The position numbers and the translations under genes were made by a program. From the NCBI GenBank assembly GCA_006226755.1, contig SBGE01000255.1:1-44092 (forward strand): 44,092 nt of DNA. The letters are read 5' to 3'. The notes beneath the pieces were generated by a model. The model was not told the origin of the DNA and did no database searches. It saw only the letters and a program-made list of their open reading frames with translations. This DNA is from Deltaproteobacteria bacterium. GTDB taxonomy: Bacteria > Bdellovibrionota > Bacteriovoracia > Bacteriovoracales > Bacteriovoracaceae. Shown here piece after piece: positions 1-9,487 of the stretch (its first letter is position 1; every line of letters starts with the position of its first letter).

Positions 1-111
1 CAAAAATTCTTTAAATTTTACAAATGGAAATTTGATAAAATTCCAAATTGAAAGAAAGAATCCTTTGAAGCTGAATTTTTTTCCTTTTAGTGATCTAAGA
101 GAAATGATCCA

Positions 112-405
112 ATGTGTGACATGTCCCTGAAAATTCCCAATGAAGCCCGTGAATTTTCCCATGAGCTGTGGAACAAATGCCATCACTTTTGCCAGAATTA
201 TCTGGAACCAAATGATCATGGCCATTTTCTTTTCGTGGGACTTATCTCTAATCCCAATGAGAAGAGTTTGGAATTTTTTAGGCGCAAGTTTGTGGTAGAG
301 TTCCCAGAACTTCTTAATGATCTTGATGATCAAAGAATCCATTTTAGTTTCTACTTTCGACCACTTTTTCAAATGACACCTATAATTCCAATTGTCTCGA
401 TATGA
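112..405 (+). CDS. Small hypothetical protein (97 aa)
   Basis: I do not recognise this protein. It is rich in Phe, His and Asn, has no signal peptide or membrane segment, and looks soluble. The frame opens after a TGA at 91-93. The ATG at 112 has a weak purine stretch (AAGAGA, 97-102) about 9 bases upstream; a second in-frame ATG lies at 121. Codon use resembles the neighbouring genes, which supports real coding. The last 15 residues become hydrophobic and Pro/Ile-rich, so a frameshifted or decayed 3' end is possible. No operon partner is evident: the next supported gene starts 225 bases downstream behind its own ribosome site. Confidence 0.45.
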   Translation: MCDMSLKIPNEAREFSHELWNKCHHFCQNYLEPNDHGHFLFVGLISNPNEKSLEFFRRKFVVEFPELLNDLDDQRIHFSFYFRPLFQMTPIIPIVSI

Positions 406-630
406 GACCTCATTACCTTATCGGGTATTTACGTAAAACATTAATAAACCGAGAAAATGACTCGTGTAATAATTGGAAGTCGTTGAAATCCCATACACCT
501 ACCGATTCCAGAGGAAAAAAAATCCATCCTTGCACAGAGGGATGCCCTGAATTGGAAAAAAGAAGATCGAACTCCGAGAAGCCTAATGTAACTGGGCTTC
601 TTGTACTTCGAGAAGTGGAGGAATGGAACT
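406..630. other. Gene-free leader upstream of a lipoprotein gene
   Basis: No convincing gene is seen; an 88-codon frame here lacks a ribosome site and has atypical composition. The stretch holds two small hairpins: CATCC/GGATG near 525-545, and GAGAAGCC pairing with GGCTTCTT near 576-603, which ends just before the ribosome site (GGAGG, 617-621) of the next gene. A 19-base element at 477-495 recurs at 1303-1321 with 17 identities. It may be a long 5' leader; no promoter could be assigned with confidence. Confidence 0.4.
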
Positions 631-1296
631 ATGAAACACCTGCTTTTGATTTTATTACTTTCTGTTAGTGCTGTTGGATGTGCAAACTTCGCTTATCCTG
701 ACAGAACTTTTATTGAGCAAATGGATCACGAGACTGATGGATTTTTTGTTCCAGGTCAGGACTTTTCTGTAGTTCCTGGGGATAACGGAGTTGAAGGAAG
801 AACGATGGATGAAATCCGCCAAAGAACTCCTGCTTCGGCCAGAACAAGAGAGGATGAGCTTGAATCGCGATCACTTGCTGGAGAACTTCGTGCGAAACTT
901 AATTCATTGGATGAACGAGAGTATGATGAATACGCACGCTACCGCGAATATCTCCCAACCAACTCAGATAAGTTGTACTATTTGAATCTTCCTCGTGAAG
1001 AGAGAGTTGATTATCTTATGACCAGAGGTTACGCACCTGAGATTAGTAAAAAATATCTCAAGGAAAAACAAAATGGTCGTGGAATGAGTTATTTTGAATC
1101 TCGTGCTGTTCGAGTAACCGAGATCACGCATGGAATGAGTAAGCTTCAAGTTCAAGACCTTTGGGGAAGACCAACACGTGTTGATGTTGCTGGAAATCCT
1201 GCCAATGAAAACGAGAGATGGTCCTTCTACGAAAGTGGTAAAGTACGCCAGGTTTTCTTCGAAAACGGCCGGGTTGCTGGCTGGATCGTCGACTAA
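631..1296 (+). CDS. Lipoprotein with BamE/SmpA-like C-terminal domain
   Basis: Predicted envelope lipoprotein of 221 residues. The start is the ATG at 631, nine bases after GGAGG; it gives a short signal peptide (MKHLLLILLLSVSAVGC) with the lipid-anchored Cys at residue 17. The central part is charged and rich in Glu, Arg and Tyr. The last 60 residues begin with Gly-Met-Ser-Lys, then VQDLWGRP, and end in short beta-like stretches with Trp and Phe. This is the pattern of the BamE/SmpA/OmlA fold (G-M-x-V-xx-G-x-P), known from outer-membrane assembly lipoproteins. Membership in the Bam complex is not shown: the protein is about twice the length of BamE and the central region has no known match. 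It is followed by a strong hairpin and seems to be transcribed alone. Confidence 0.75.
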   Translation: MKHLLLILLLSVSAVGCANFAYPDRTFIEQMDHETDGFFVPGQDFSVVPGDNGVEGRTMDEIRQRTPASARTREDELESRSLAGELRAKLNSLDEREYDEYARYREYLPTNSDKLYYLNLPREERVDYLMTRGYAPEISKKYLKEKQNGRGMSYFESRAVRVTEITHGMSKLQVQDLWGRPTRVDVAGNPANENERWSFYESGKVRQVFFENGRVAGWIVD

Positions 1297-1322
1297 TTAT
1301 TTAAGTCATTGAAATCTCATAG

Positions 1323-1353
1323 CGAAGAACCCCTTTTATAGGGGTTTGCTTCG
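1323..1353 (+). terminator. Strong hairpin after the lipoprotein gene
   Basis: AACCCCT (1328-1334) and AGGGGTT (1340-1346) pair around a TTTAT loop, extended by CGAAG (1323-1327) with CTTCG (1349-1353). No long T run follows, so it may stop transcription poorly or act as a processing or stability element. It lies 26 bases past the lipoprotein stop codon, just before the likely accA promoter. Confidence 0.55.
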
Positions 1354-1366
1354 TGTCAAATAATTG

Positions 1367-1372
1367 TATAAT
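1367..1372 (+). promoter_or_regulatory. Candidate -10 box for the accA operon
   Basis: A perfect TATAAT lies 90 bases upstream of the accA start. The best -35 (TTTGCT, 1345-1350, spacer 16) is poor and overlaps the 3' arm of the preceding hairpin. An initiation site near 1379 would give a leader of about 84 bases. Confidence 0.35.
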
Positions 1373-1462
1373 TCATTCTTTTCTTATATTCTGCCCCTCA
1401 ATCTAACGCCCCAAATCTGCTCGCTAAATGTGCGAAAGGTGCACTCAAGAAGAGGTGGAAAA

Positions 1463-2440
1463 ATGAGCAATCTTTTGAATGATTTTTCACTGGAGTTTGA
1501 AAAACCACTCCGTGATCTTGAAAATCAGATCCAAGAACTTAAAGACGTTACCAATAAAACAGGTGGAGTTGATCTAAGCAACGAAATCAATGCTCTTCAG
1601 AAGAAGGTTGATTCACTGTTGACCGAGATTTATGGAAACCTTACTCCATGGGATAGAGTTCAGTTATCAAGACACCCGAAAAGACCTCACTCAATTGATT
1701 ATATTCAAGAGTTGATTGAAGACTTCAAAGAAGTTTCAGGGGATCGTCGATTTGCCAATGATCCAGCAATCATCACAGGATTTGGTTATCTCGATGGGCA
1801 GAACGTTGCCGTAATTGGAATCGAAAAGGGTAGAAAAACCAAAGAAAAGGTTTTGCATAATTTCGGAATGCCAAGACCTGAAGGTTATAGAAAAGCACTG
1901 AGAATTATGCAAACCGCAGCACAGTTTAATATTCCTGTTGTTGCTTTCGTAGATACTCCGGGAGCTTATCCTGGTATCGGTGCAGAAGAGAGAGGACAGT
2001 CTGAGGCCATTGCAAAAAACTTGGCTGAAATGTTTGATGTAAAAACTCCAATCGTTGCCTGTGTCATCGGTGAAGGCGGTTCAGGTGGAGCTCTTGGAAT
2101 TGCTATCGCCGACAAAGTTTTGATGATGGAATATTCAATTTATTCAGTCATTTCTCCTGAGTCTTGCGCTTCTATTCTTTGGGCAGATCCAAAAATGGCG
2201 GAAACTGCAGCTAACTCATTACAGTTGAGCCCTGAAAAAGCTCTTGAGCTCAAGGTGATTGATGGAATTATTCCAGAGCCAATTGGTGGAGCTCAAAGAG
2301 ATTGGCCGGTTGCCATGAACAAAGTAAAAGAAGCGCTCACAAAAGAAATCAAAAGTTTGATCAAAATGGATATGAATAAAGTTCTTGAAGAAAGATTCAA
2401 CAAATTCAGATCCATGGGCAATCAAACCATAATTCAATAA
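1463..2440 (+). CDS. accA: Acetyl-CoA carboxylase carboxyltransferase subunit alpha
   Basis: Alpha half of the carboxyltransferase that moves CO2 from carboxybiotin to acetyl-CoA, the first committed step of fatty-acid synthesis. At 325 residues it is close to E. coli AccA (319). Visible hallmarks are the N-terminal helical part with LEFEKPLRDLENQIQELK, then HPKRPHSIDYI, the crotonase-type core with VDTPGAYPGIGAEERGQSEA, and the oxyanion region GEGGSGGALGIAIAD. The start chosen is the ATG at 1463 behind AGAGGTGG; upstream in-frame codons lack a ribosome site and would add an unrelated extension. It is the first gene of a tight run: yicC begins 11 bases after its stop. The beta subunit gene accD is not in the window. 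Confidence 0.97.
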   Translation: MSNLLNDFSLEFEKPLRDLENQIQELKDVTNKTGGVDLSNEINALQKKVDSLLTEIYGNLTPWDRVQLSRHPKRPHSIDYIQELIEDFKEVSGDRRFANDPAIITGFGYLDGQNVAVIGIEKGRKTKEKVLHNFGMPRPEGYRKALRIMQTAAQFNIPVVAFVDTPGAYPGIGAEERGQSEAIAKNLAEMFDVKTPIVACVIGEGGSGGALGIAIADKVLMMEYSIYSVISPESCASILWADPKMAETAANSLQLSPEKALELKVIDGIIPEPIGGAQRDWPVAMNKVKEALTKEIKSLIKMDMNKVLEERFNKFRSMGNQTIIQ

Positions 2441-2451
2441 TAGAGGTAGAT

Positions 2452-3327
2452 GTGTCACTTCAATCCATGACAGGGTACGGACGAGGAGAAGCAGCAGGAG
2501 ATAATTATACTGTTGTTACTGAAATCAAGAGTGTGAATCATAGATTCAAGGATATTCGTTTCAAAATGTCTTCTATGTTTGCTCCGATTGAAATGGATTT
2601 GAAAAAGACATTAGGCGAGTCATTTCACCGTGGAAGCTTCGATATCTTTATCAATTACAAACGAAGTGAAAACAACACAAAATTTGATGATATTGATCCA
2701 GCTAAAGTGAAGAACTTTCTGGAAATGATGAAGAAAGCTACCGATCAGATTGATGTGGATTTTGAATGTTCTTATACAGATTTTCTCAGATCAGAATTCA
2801 TGGCCGATCAAGATGATACCAAGTCTGAGGAACTTCAGGCCCTTGCTAGAGAGGCCTTCGGGAAAGCTGTAGCGGCTTTGACTGTTTCGAGACAAGGCGA
2901 AGGCGAAAAGATGGTCAGTGTTTTGAAGGATCATCGCGATATATACAATCAGCACTACCAAGAGATAGCGAAACAGGCAGATACTTTTCAGACTCATATT
3001 GAAGAAAGACTTAAAAAGAAGTTTCAGGACTTTCAAGCCGAAATCAAAATAGATGAGCCACGTTTCCTTCAAGAAGTGGTTTACTATCTTGAAAAGATGG
3101 ATGTTCACGAAGAAATAAATCGGATCAAGGCTCACCTGGAGAAATTTGACCAACTTCTTACGACCAATAGAGAAGTAGGAAGACAAATTGACTTTCTCGT
3201 TCAGGAACTTGGTAGAGAAACAAATACTATTGGTTCTAAATCCTCAATGAAAGAGGTTTCAGACAATGTTGTTCAAATGAAAGTTCAACTGGAAAAAATC
3301 CGCGAACAAGGATTGAATCTGGAATGA
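2452..3327 (+). CDS. yicC: YicC family endoribonuclease
   Basis: Full-length YicC-type protein (291 residues; family usual is about 290). The N terminus SLQSMTGYGRGEA and the C-terminal part with VQELGRETNTIGSKS are family signatures. Known members act as endoribonucleases that help degrade RNA, including the small RNA RyhB in E. coli. The start is GTG at 2452, preceded by AGAGGTAG. It overlaps gmk by four bases (ATGA), which indicates translational coupling. The yicC-gmk pairing is common in bacteria; what it means functionally is not settled. Confidence 0.92.
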   Translation: MSLQSMTGYGRGEAAGDNYTVVTEIKSVNHRFKDIRFKMSSMFAPIEMDLKKTLGESFHRGSFDIFINYKRSENNTKFDDIDPAKVKNFLEMMKKATDQIDVDFECSYTDFLRSEFMADQDDTKSEELQALAREAFGKAVAALTVSRQGEGEKMVSVLKDHRDIYNQHYQEIAKQADTFQTHIEERLKKKFQDFQAEIKIDEPRFLQEVVYYLEKMDVHEEINRIKAHLEKFDQLLTTNREVGRQIDFLVQELGRETNTIGSKSSMKEVSDNVVQMKVQLEKIREQGLNLE

Positions 3328-3890
3328 AAAAAGGAAAAATCGTCATCATTGTTGCTCCTTCCGGTTCTGGAAAGTCCACACTGATCAAAAAACTCAAACA
3401 GGAGTTTCCAGAGTTGGTGGAATCTGTGTCATTCACAACCAGACCGATCAGAGAGGGAGAAGTTGATGGTGTTGCCTATAATTTTTTGAATGAGGAAGAA
3501 TTCAAGGCAAAAATAGACGCGGGAGATTTCCTGGAGTGGGCGAAAGTTCACGGAAATTATTACGGAACCGATAAGAATTTTGTTAAATCTCGGATTGATA
3601 AAGGTGTAAACCTACTTTTTGATCTCGATGTTCAGGGGACTGATAGTTTCAAGTCTCATTTTAAAGACGACGCCAAGGCCATCTTTATTGCTCCTCCTTC
3701 AATTGATGAGCTAGAGAACAGGCTAAGAGGTCGAGGAACAGATTCCACAGGAGTCATCAATTTGAGATTAGAGAACTCGAGAAAAGAGATATTGAGAAAA
3801 GATGACTACGATTACTGTGTCGTTAACGATGAATTGGTCAGGGCTTTCGATGAACTTAAAGTCTTGGTAAGATCAATATTGGAGAATTAA
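3324..3890 (+). CDS. gmk: Guanylate kinase
   Basis: Phosphorylates GMP to GDP with ATP, feeding GTP and (p)ppGpp pools. The 188-residue protein shows the P-loop APSGSGKST at residues 11-19, then SFTTRPIREGEVDGVAY and the GMP-binding Tyr/Glu region (FLEWAKVHGNYYGT), and the lid/C-terminal RLRGRGTD stretch. It starts inside the end of yicC and is followed one base after its stop by the (p)ppGpp synthetase gene. That order mirrors gmk-rpoZ-spoT of enteric bacteria but without rpoZ. The product GDP/GTP is the direct substrate of the next enzyme, so coupling makes metabolic sense. Confidence 0.97.
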   Translation: MKKGKIVIIVAPSGSGKSTLIKKLKQEFPELVESVSFTTRPIREGEVDGVAYNFLNEEEFKAKIDAGDFLEWAKVHGNYYGTDKNFVKSRIDKGVNLLFDLDVQGTDSFKSHFKDDAKAIFIAPPSIDELENRLRGRGTDSTGVINLRLENSRKEILRKDDYDYCVVNDELVRAFDELKVLVRSILEN

Positions 3891-3891
3891 T

Positions 3892-6078
3892 TTGTATCAG
3901 CCCCTGGATTTCTCACATGAAAGAGATATTGCTCTCGACGATCTTAAACGTCGAGTCCAGGCCTATTATCCTGATGCAAACTTTGCTCTTCTGGAAAAAG
4001 CCTATTATTTCGCTGAAAAAGCACATTCTGGACAAGTAAGAAGCTCTGGAGAAGAATACTTCATCCACCCAATCAACGTAGCAGCTACCTTGATCAAGCT
4101 CAGGCTTGATATGGATAGTATTGCAGCAGGACTTCTTCATGATGTTGTAGAAGACTGTGGTGTTACACCTGAAGAGATTGATAAAGAGTTTGGTCCCGAT
4201 GTCTGTCAAATTGTTGTTGGATTGACCAAAATCTCTAAAATCAAATTCAAAACTAAAGAAGAGAGCCAGGCAGAGAACTTTAGAAAGATGGTCGTGGCCA
4301 TGGCCAAGGATTTACGAGTTATTATCGTAAAGCTTGCTGATCGTATGCATAACATGCGGACTCTTCAGTATGTTAATGAAGACAAGCAGAAGAAGATTGC
4401 TCAGGAAACTCTGGATATTTATGTCCCATTGGCCTCTCGACTGGGGATCAACTCGGTTAAAGGTGAATTAGAGGATCTATGTCTGAGATTCCTTCACCCC
4501 GAAATCTATTATCGACTTGCTGAAAAAGTGGCGATGAAGAAATCAGAGCGTGAGAAATATATCAATGAAACTGTTCGTGTTATCTTGGACAAGTTGATTG
4601 ATTATGGAATGAAGTCGTTAGTAAAGGGGAGACCAAAGCATTTCTTCTCTATTTATAAAAAGATGATTGCCCGAGGTGTAGACTTCGAACAGATTCAGGA
4701 TGTTTTGGCATTCCGAATCATCGTTAATAATATCACTGAGTGCTATAAGGCTTTGGGGATTATTCACTCCTCATTCACTCCGATTCCTGGTCGATTCAAG
4801 GATTATATTGCGATACCAAAGATCAACAACTACCAGTCTTTGCACACGACAGTTATTGGACCGAAGGCGGAGCGAATTGAAATCCAAATTCGTACTGATG
4901 AAATGGATGAGGTTGCTGAGACCGGGGTTGCTGCCCACTGGAAGTATAAAGAAGGAATCAAGTCCGGAAAGAGAAAGCTGGATTGGGTTCAAGAGCTTCT
5001 GGAATTCAACCAAAGTGTTGATAACAATAGTGAGTTCATGAATGTGGTCAAAAATGACCTCGATATGGGTGGAGTATTTGTCTTTACTCCGAATGGAGAT
5101 GTGAGAGAACTTCGTTATGGAGCCACTCCATTGGATTTTGCCTATGCGATTCACACTGATGTTGGAAACAGATGTGTCGGTGCGAAAGTTAACGGTAAGA
5201 TGGTTCCACTAAGACATACTTTGAAGTCCGGTGACACCGTTGAAATTATGACCAGTAAGAATCAGTCTCCTTCAAAAGACTGGTTGAATATAGTCAAAAG
5301 TTCTAGAGCAAAAACCAAAATCAAGCAGTACTTGCTCAAGATTGAAAGAGATCAAAACCAGGACCTTGGAAAAGAGATTCTTGAAAAAGCATTTAGAGTC
5401 TTTGGAACATCACTTTCAAAAGTTCTTAAAAGTGGGGAACTTGCCAAAGTCATCAGTGAGTTAAAATACTCGGATGAAGAAGAACTCTATATTCACGTAG
5501 GTTCAGGGAAATTTTCGGCCAAAGATATTATTGAAAGAATTCCGGCCTTGAAAAAAGAAGAAGATAAGGACGCTGAAAAACTCAAAGAAATCAATTCTTA
5601 CAGCCAAAAGCTTTCCAAAAGTGTTCGTAAAAAATCAAATAAAGACAATGCTGTCATTGTCGATGGTATGAACGACGTGATGGTAAGAATGGCCAGATGT
5701 TGTAACCCGATTCCTGGTGACCCTATCATGGGCTATATCACCAGAGGGAGAGGGATTACTGTTCATCATGTCGATTGTACTCGGGTAGAGGCAGGTGACT
5801 TGGCCAGAACAGTCAATGTTGAGTGGAACTCTGAATTCAACTTCAAGCATCCTGTGAATATTCGAGTCATTACTCACGATAAACCGGGTATTCTATCCTC
5901 AATATCAAAAGTCATTACTGGGATTAGCGTTAACATTCGTTCTGCTATTGCCAAATCCCTTCCTGATAGAAAGGGCTCGTTTATTTTTGAAGTGGAAGTC
6001 AAAGACTATTCAGAGCTTTTGAAAACAATCTCTACTATTGAATCGCTTGAAGAAGTCATCTCTGTAAATAGAGTCTGA
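3892..6078 (+). CDS. spoT: Bifunctional (p)ppGpp synthetase/hydrolase (RelA/SpoT type)
   Basis: Long RelA/SpoT homologue of 728 residues that makes and degrades the alarmone (p)ppGpp. In order: the HD hydrolase domain with HPINVAATL and an intact LLHDVVED motif (about residues 60-95) plus ADRMHNMRTL; the synthetase domain with GRPKHFFSIYKKM and the RFKD motif typical of bifunctional enzymes (monofunctional RelA has ExDD); a TGS domain beginning VFVFTPNGDVRELRYGATP; a conserved cysteine pair (ARCCNPIPGD); and a C-terminal ACT domain (VITHDKPGILSSI). Both activities are therefore expected. The start is an unusual TTG at 3892, seven bases after GGAG (3881-3884), one base after the gmk stop. The stop abuts the stop of the convergent DUF218 gene. 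Confidence 0.95.
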   Translation: MYQPLDFSHERDIALDDLKRRVQAYYPDANFALLEKAYYFAEKAHSGQVRSSGEEYFIHPINVAATLIKLRLDMDSIAAGLLHDVVEDCGVTPEEIDKEFGPDVCQIVVGLTKISKIKFKTKEESQAENFRKMVVAMAKDLRVIIVKLADRMHNMRTLQYVNEDKQKKIAQETLDIYVPLASRLGINSVKGELEDLCLRFLHPEIYYRLAEKVAMKKSEREKYINETVRVILDKLIDYGMKSLVKGRPKHFFSIYKKMIARGVDFEQIQDVLAFRIIVNNITECYKALGIIHSSFTPIPGRFKDYIAIPKINNYQSLHTTVIGPKAERIEIQIRTDEMDEVAETGVAAHWKYKEGIKSGKRKLDWVQELLEFNQSVDNNSEFMNVVKNDLDMGGVFVFTPNGDVRELRYGATPLDFAYAIHTDVGNRCVGAKVNGKMVPLRHTLKSGDTVEIMTSKNQSPSKDWLNIVKSSRAKTKIKQYLLKIERDQNQDLGKEILEKAFRVFGTSLSKVLKSGELAKVISELKYSDEEELYIHVGSGKFSAKDIIERIPALKKEEDKDAEKLKEINSYSQKLSKSVRKKSNKDNAVIVDGMNDVMVRMARCCNPIPGDPIMGYITRGRGITVHHVDCTRVEAGDLARTVNVEWNSEFNFKHPVNIRVITHDKPGILSSISKVITGISVNIRSAIAKSLPDRKGSFIFEVEVKDYSELLKTISTIESLEEVISVNRV

Positions 6079-6732
6079 TTAAAGCGATGGTCTGGCGTCT
6101 TTGTCCCAGAGAAGAAGAAATCCCCACGTACGAGTAATTTTGAAAACTTCTTTATAAAGAATCTTGAGACTTCTTATGTTGTCATAGCTGGTTTGGATGC
6201 CTGTGTAATAGAATTCATAACCATAATCATCCGGCATGAGCTTGTTCATAATGAGTTTGATGCGCATAATGTGGTAGTCATGGCTGACAATCAAAATTCT
6301 TTTGAGTCCATTGTGTTTTCTTAAATACCTAAGTGTCGAAAGAACATTCTCAACCGTATTTGATGCGAGATAATCGATCTCGATTAAATCTGGATTGGGT
6401 GGGTTTACGGATTCTTTGAGATCAAGAAGAGTATCCACACTGTTTTTTGAGTATACTCCAGTGATGAAAACTCTGGGTTGGTTATAATCCTTCGCTTTCT
6501 TTAGACCGTAACCGATTCTACCCTTGTCTCCAGTGAAGACGACAATAGCGTCAGGTGGCCTTTTGAAAAAAGCTTCCTGGCTTTCTTTGTTTTCATCTTC
6601 TGATACAACGATGAAGAACATACAGCTAAGAGTATAGAGAATAAAAAGAAGTAGGAGAAAGAAGCCCACATTACGAGAATATCGCATGTAACGTGTGCTT
6701 CTTGTCTCGAATACGTACTTGGAAGTAAACAT
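6079..6732 (-). CDS. DUF218/YdcF-SanA-like membrane-anchored protein
   Basis: 217-residue protein with one N-terminal membrane helix (about residues 22-42) and a DUF218 domain facing the periplasm by inference. The domain shows the opening PPDAIVVFTGDKGRIGYGLKKA, the middle SNTVENVLSTLRYL and the late ILIVSHDYHIMRIKLIM, as in SanA, ElyC and YdcF. Family members affect envelope integrity or peptidoglycan precursor use, but their reaction is unproven. It is the last gene of a maeB-ridA-DUF218 run, sharing one base (TAATG) with ridA. Its stop abuts the stop of the convergent spoT gene, with no terminator between. Confidence 0.85.
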   Translation of the reverse strand: MFTSKYVFETRSTRYMRYSRNVGFFLLLLFILYTLSCMFFIVVSEDENKESQEAFFKRPPDAIVVFTGDKGRIGYGLKKAKDYNQPRVFITGVYSKNSVDTLLDLKESVNPPNPDLIEIDYLASNTVENVLSTLRYLRKHNGLKRILIVSHDYHIMRIKLIMNKLMPDDYGYEFYYTGIQTSYDNIRSLKILYKEVFKITRTWGFLLLWDKDARPSL

Positions 6733-7109
6733 TATCTGGCTGCAATGACCTCAATCTCAACCAAAGCACCTTTTGGAAGAGCTGGGACTTCAACACAGCT
6801 TCTGGCCGGATAAGGCGCAGAAAAATAGTTTTCGTAGGCTTTGTTGACCTCTCCAAAATTAGCTAGGTCTGTTACAAAAATACTTGTCTTGATGATGTTC
6901 TCTCTCTTCATGTCTTGAGCTTCAAGTAATCCATCAATATTCTTCATGATTTGATCCAGCTGCCCTTTGAAGTCTTCTTTCATTTCCATTGTGGCAGGAT
7001 CAAGTCCGATTTGACCTGAAAAATAAGTCACTCCAGCATATTCTACGCCTTGAGAGTAGGTACCTACTGCAGCAGGGGCTTTATCTGTTGAAACAATTTT
7101 CTTATCCAT
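6732..7109 (-). CDS. ridA: RidA family reactive imine/enamine deaminase
   Basis: 125-residue RidA/YjgF/UK114 protein; such enzymes hydrolyse reactive enamine/imine intermediates (for instance 2-aminoacrylate) and protect PLP enzymes. Family marks are [21 protein letters not shown] near the N terminus, the middle [12 protein letters not shown], and the C-terminal [22 protein letters not shown], which holds the catalytic Arg and the Glu of the active pocket. The start ATG overlaps the last 8 bases of maeB in another frame, implying translational coupling. Length matches the family's 120-130. Confidence 0.95.
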   Translation of the reverse strand: MDKKIVSTDKAPAAVGTYSQGVEYAGVTYFSGQIGLDPATMEMKEDFKGQLDQIMKNIDGLLEAQDMKRENIIKTSIFVTDLANFGEVNKAYENYFSAPYPARSCVEVPALPKGALVEIEVIAAR

Positions 7110-9417
7110 TCTTCATACCTCTTTCACGTTTAAACTCATCTACAATTGAGAGAAGAGCAGTCAGGTTACACATATTCACAATTTCAGAAATTGTAGCAGT
7201 TCTTTGGATAATATTTGCACTTCCCGTTAGTGGAACTAGTACAGGTCCAATCGCATCTGCATCTGAGAGCTGCGCGAGAAGTTTGTAGGAAATGTTGGCA
7301 GAAGCCAGGTTAGGGAAGACGAGAATATCGGTTGGTCCCTTCAATTCGTTGAAAGAGAAAAGCTTGTCGAGAATTCTCTTGTTAACTGCAACGTCTGCCT
7401 GCATTTCACCTTCACATTCCATGTTTGGATATTTTTGTTTGGCAATTTGAACTGCTTTCTTAACTTTTTTTGCATCAGGATGAGCATTTGATCCAAAATT
7501 TGAAAAGCTCAAGAAGGCCACACGAGGCTCTTTCTTCATCAAGCTGTGATAAAGTTCTGCAGTTGCCGCTGCAATCTCTACCAAGTCTTCTGCACTTGGA
7601 TCAATTTGCGCCGTACAGTCTGCAAGAAAGAGAACTCTATCTTTGAATACCATCAGAAAAATACCAGCAGCTTTTCTGTGCTTCTCTGTACCGATAACTT
7701 TCATGATTGGTGTAAAGCATTCTGGATAGGATAGAGTTGGTCCTGCAATAAAGGCTTCTGCAAGTCCTTGCTCTACCATGCTTGCACCAAAATAGTTCTC
7801 TTGTGCCATCATATCTTCTGCATGGTAGTGAGAAACACCGTCTCTTTGTTTTTTCTTGGTGAACTCAGTAACAAACTTATTAAAGTGTTCACTTTTGGCC
7901 GGAGTAATAATTGGTAGTTCTTTAAGTTTATCAAGTCCCAAGGATGACATCTTGTCGTGGATCTTGGTTTTACTTCCCAATAGAATTGGATCAATTTTTC
8001 CCTCGTCAACAAGATGGCTGACAGCTTGAAGAATCCTGGTGTTGGAGCCTTCTGCGAAAACCATTTTTACAGGACCTTGTCTCTTAACCCAAGTTGAAAG
8101 ACGGTCTCTTAGGGATTTCATCAGAGCACCGGAAGTTCCGAGTCTGTCCTCAAGTGAATTGGCATATTCTTGCAGATCTTCAATTTGAATTCTAGCTACA
8201 CCTGAATCCATAGCAGCTTTTGCAACAGCTGGAGCGACTCTGGTCAATGCTCTGGTATCAAATGGTTTTGGAATGATGTACTCAGGTCCAAATGTGAAAT
8301 TATCCTGATCGTAAGCAAGTTTTACTTCTTCAGGAACTTCTTCCCTGGCCAGGTCTGCAAGAGCACGTACAGCTGCCATTTTCATTTCACTATTAATTTT
8401 TCTGGCCCTTACATCCAAAGCTCCTCTGAAAATAAAAGGGAAACCAAGAACGTTGTTTACTTGGTTAGGATAATCAGAGCGTCCTGTTGCCATGATGGCA
8501 TCATCTCGAACTTCTGCGACTTCTTCGGGTAGGATTTCTGGTTCAGGGTTGGCCATGGCAAAGATAATTGGATTAGGTGCCATTGTCTTGACCATTTCTT
8601 TTGTAAGAACGCCTTTAGCAGAACAACCAATAAAGACATCAGCATCAACCATGGCGTCTGCCAATGTTCTCTTTTCAGTTTTGACAGCGAACATATCTTT
8701 GTATTTGTTCATACCATCAGTTCTTCCTTGGTAGATAACGCCTTTCGAGTCGGTCATGAAAAGGTTTTCTTTTTTCGCTCCAAGGTCTACGAATAATTGA
8801 GCACAAGCGATGGAAGCAGCTCCAGCTCCACTGAAGACCATAACAACTTCATCAATTTTTTTGCCTGTTATCTCAAGAGCATTAAGAAAACCAGCTGAAG
8901 CGATAATGGCCGTTCCATGTTGGTCGTCGTGGAAAACAGGAATGTTCATTTTTTCTACGAGTTGGCGCTCGATTTCAAAGCACTCAGGTGCTTTGATATC
9001 TTCAAGATTGATTCCACCAAAAGTAGGTTCTAGTTTTTCAACAACACTAACCATTCCTTCAACTGTTGGTTCATCAACTTCAATATCGAAAACGTCAATG
9101 TCAGCAAATCTTTTAAAGAGGACGCCTTTACCTTCCATTACTGGCTTACCGGCAAGAGCTCCAATATTTCCAAGCCCTAAAACAGCTGAACCATTGGAGA
9201 TAACTCCAACTAAGTTCCCTTTGGTTGTGTACTTATAGGCATCATCAGGATTTTTTGCAATTTCAAGACAAGGTGCTGCTACTCCTGGTGAATAGGCAAG
9301 TGAAAGATCATTGCTGGTAAGAGTAGGTTTAGTTGTCGTAACCTCAATTTTTCCAGGTCTTCCATCTTCATGATATTTGAGTGCGGCTAAATATTTGGCG
9401 TTCTTTTCATCGGCCAT
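7102..9417 (-). CDS. maeB: NADP-type malic enzyme with C-terminal phosphotransacetylase-like domain
   Basis: Hybrid malic enzyme of 771 residues (E. coli MaeB 759), converting malate to pyruvate and CO2 with NAD(P)H. The N-terminal enzyme domain holds catalytic Tyr42 ([10 protein letters not shown]), Lys97 (MEGKG) and the metal/substrate motif FHDDQHGTA (162-170), followed by the Rossmann glycines [15 protein letters not shown]. The C-terminal third (from about residue 440) is a phosphate acetyltransferase-like domain ([13 protein letters not shown], ending with [12 protein letters not shown]). In known MaeB proteins that domain is regulatory, sensing acetyl-CoA, and is not an acetyltransferase. 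The start ATG follows AAGGAAG. First gene of the maeB-ridA-DUF218 run; a TTGACA on the minus strand (9463-9458) lies upstream but has no good -10. Confidence 0.96.
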   Translation of the reverse strand: MADEKNAKYLAALKYHEDGRPGKIEVTTTKPTLTSNDLSLAYSPGVAAPCLEIAKNPDDAYKYTTKGNLVGVISNGSAVLGLGNIGALAGKPVMEGKGVLFKRFADIDVFDIEVDEPTVEGMVSVVEKLEPTFGGINLEDIKAPECFEIERQLVEKMNIPVFHDDQHGTAIIASAGFLNALEITGKKIDEVVMVFSGAGAASIACAQLFVDLGAKKENLFMTDSKGVIYQGRTDGMNKYKDMFAVKTEKRTLADAMVDADVFIGCSAKGVLTKEMVKTMAPNPIIFAMANPEPEILPEEVAEVRDDAIMATGRSDYPNQVNNVLGFPFIFRGALDVRARKINSEMKMAAVRALADLAREEVPEEVKLAYDQDNFTFGPEYIIPKPFDTRALTRVAPAVAKAAMDSGVARIQIEDLQEYANSLEDRLGTSGALMKSLRDRLSTWVKRQGPVKMVFAEGSNTRILQAVSHLVDEGKIDPILLGSKTKIHDKMSSLGLDKLKELPIITPAKSEHFNKFVTEFTKKKQRDGVSHYHAEDMMAQENYFGASMVEQGLAEAFIAGPTLSYPECFTPIMKVIGTEKHRKAAGIFLMVFKDRVLFLADCTAQIDPSAEDLVEIAAATAELYHSLMKKEPRVAFLSFSNFGSNAHPDAKKVKKAVQIAKQKYPNMECEGEMQADVAVNKRILDKLFSFNELKGPTDILVFPNLASANISYKLLAQLSDADAIGPVLVPLTGSANIIQRTATISEIVNMCNLTALLSIVDEFKRERGMKNG

Positions 9418-9487
9418 AGAGCTTCCTTTTTGAGAAAAAATTAATCCCCCTAGGCTATGTCAAAATACTTAAGGTTTCCATGCCAAG

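Noticed and set aside
1-51. Possible C-terminal end of a gene entering from the left (17 codons, ends TGA at 49-51)
   Set aside because: Too short and AT-rich to support; open frames of this size are expected by chance here.
402-668. 88-codon frame starting at 402
   Set aside because: No ribosome site, atypical composition, and it overlaps the well-supported lipoprotein start at 631.
2219-3186. Minus-strand frames inside accA and yicC
   Set aside because: Opposite-strand shadows of conserved genes; no ribosome sites and no family features.
8810-9238. 142-codon plus-strand frame within maeB
   Set aside because: Ser/Thr/Pro-rich translation typical of the complement of a conserved enzyme gene; maeB is unambiguous.
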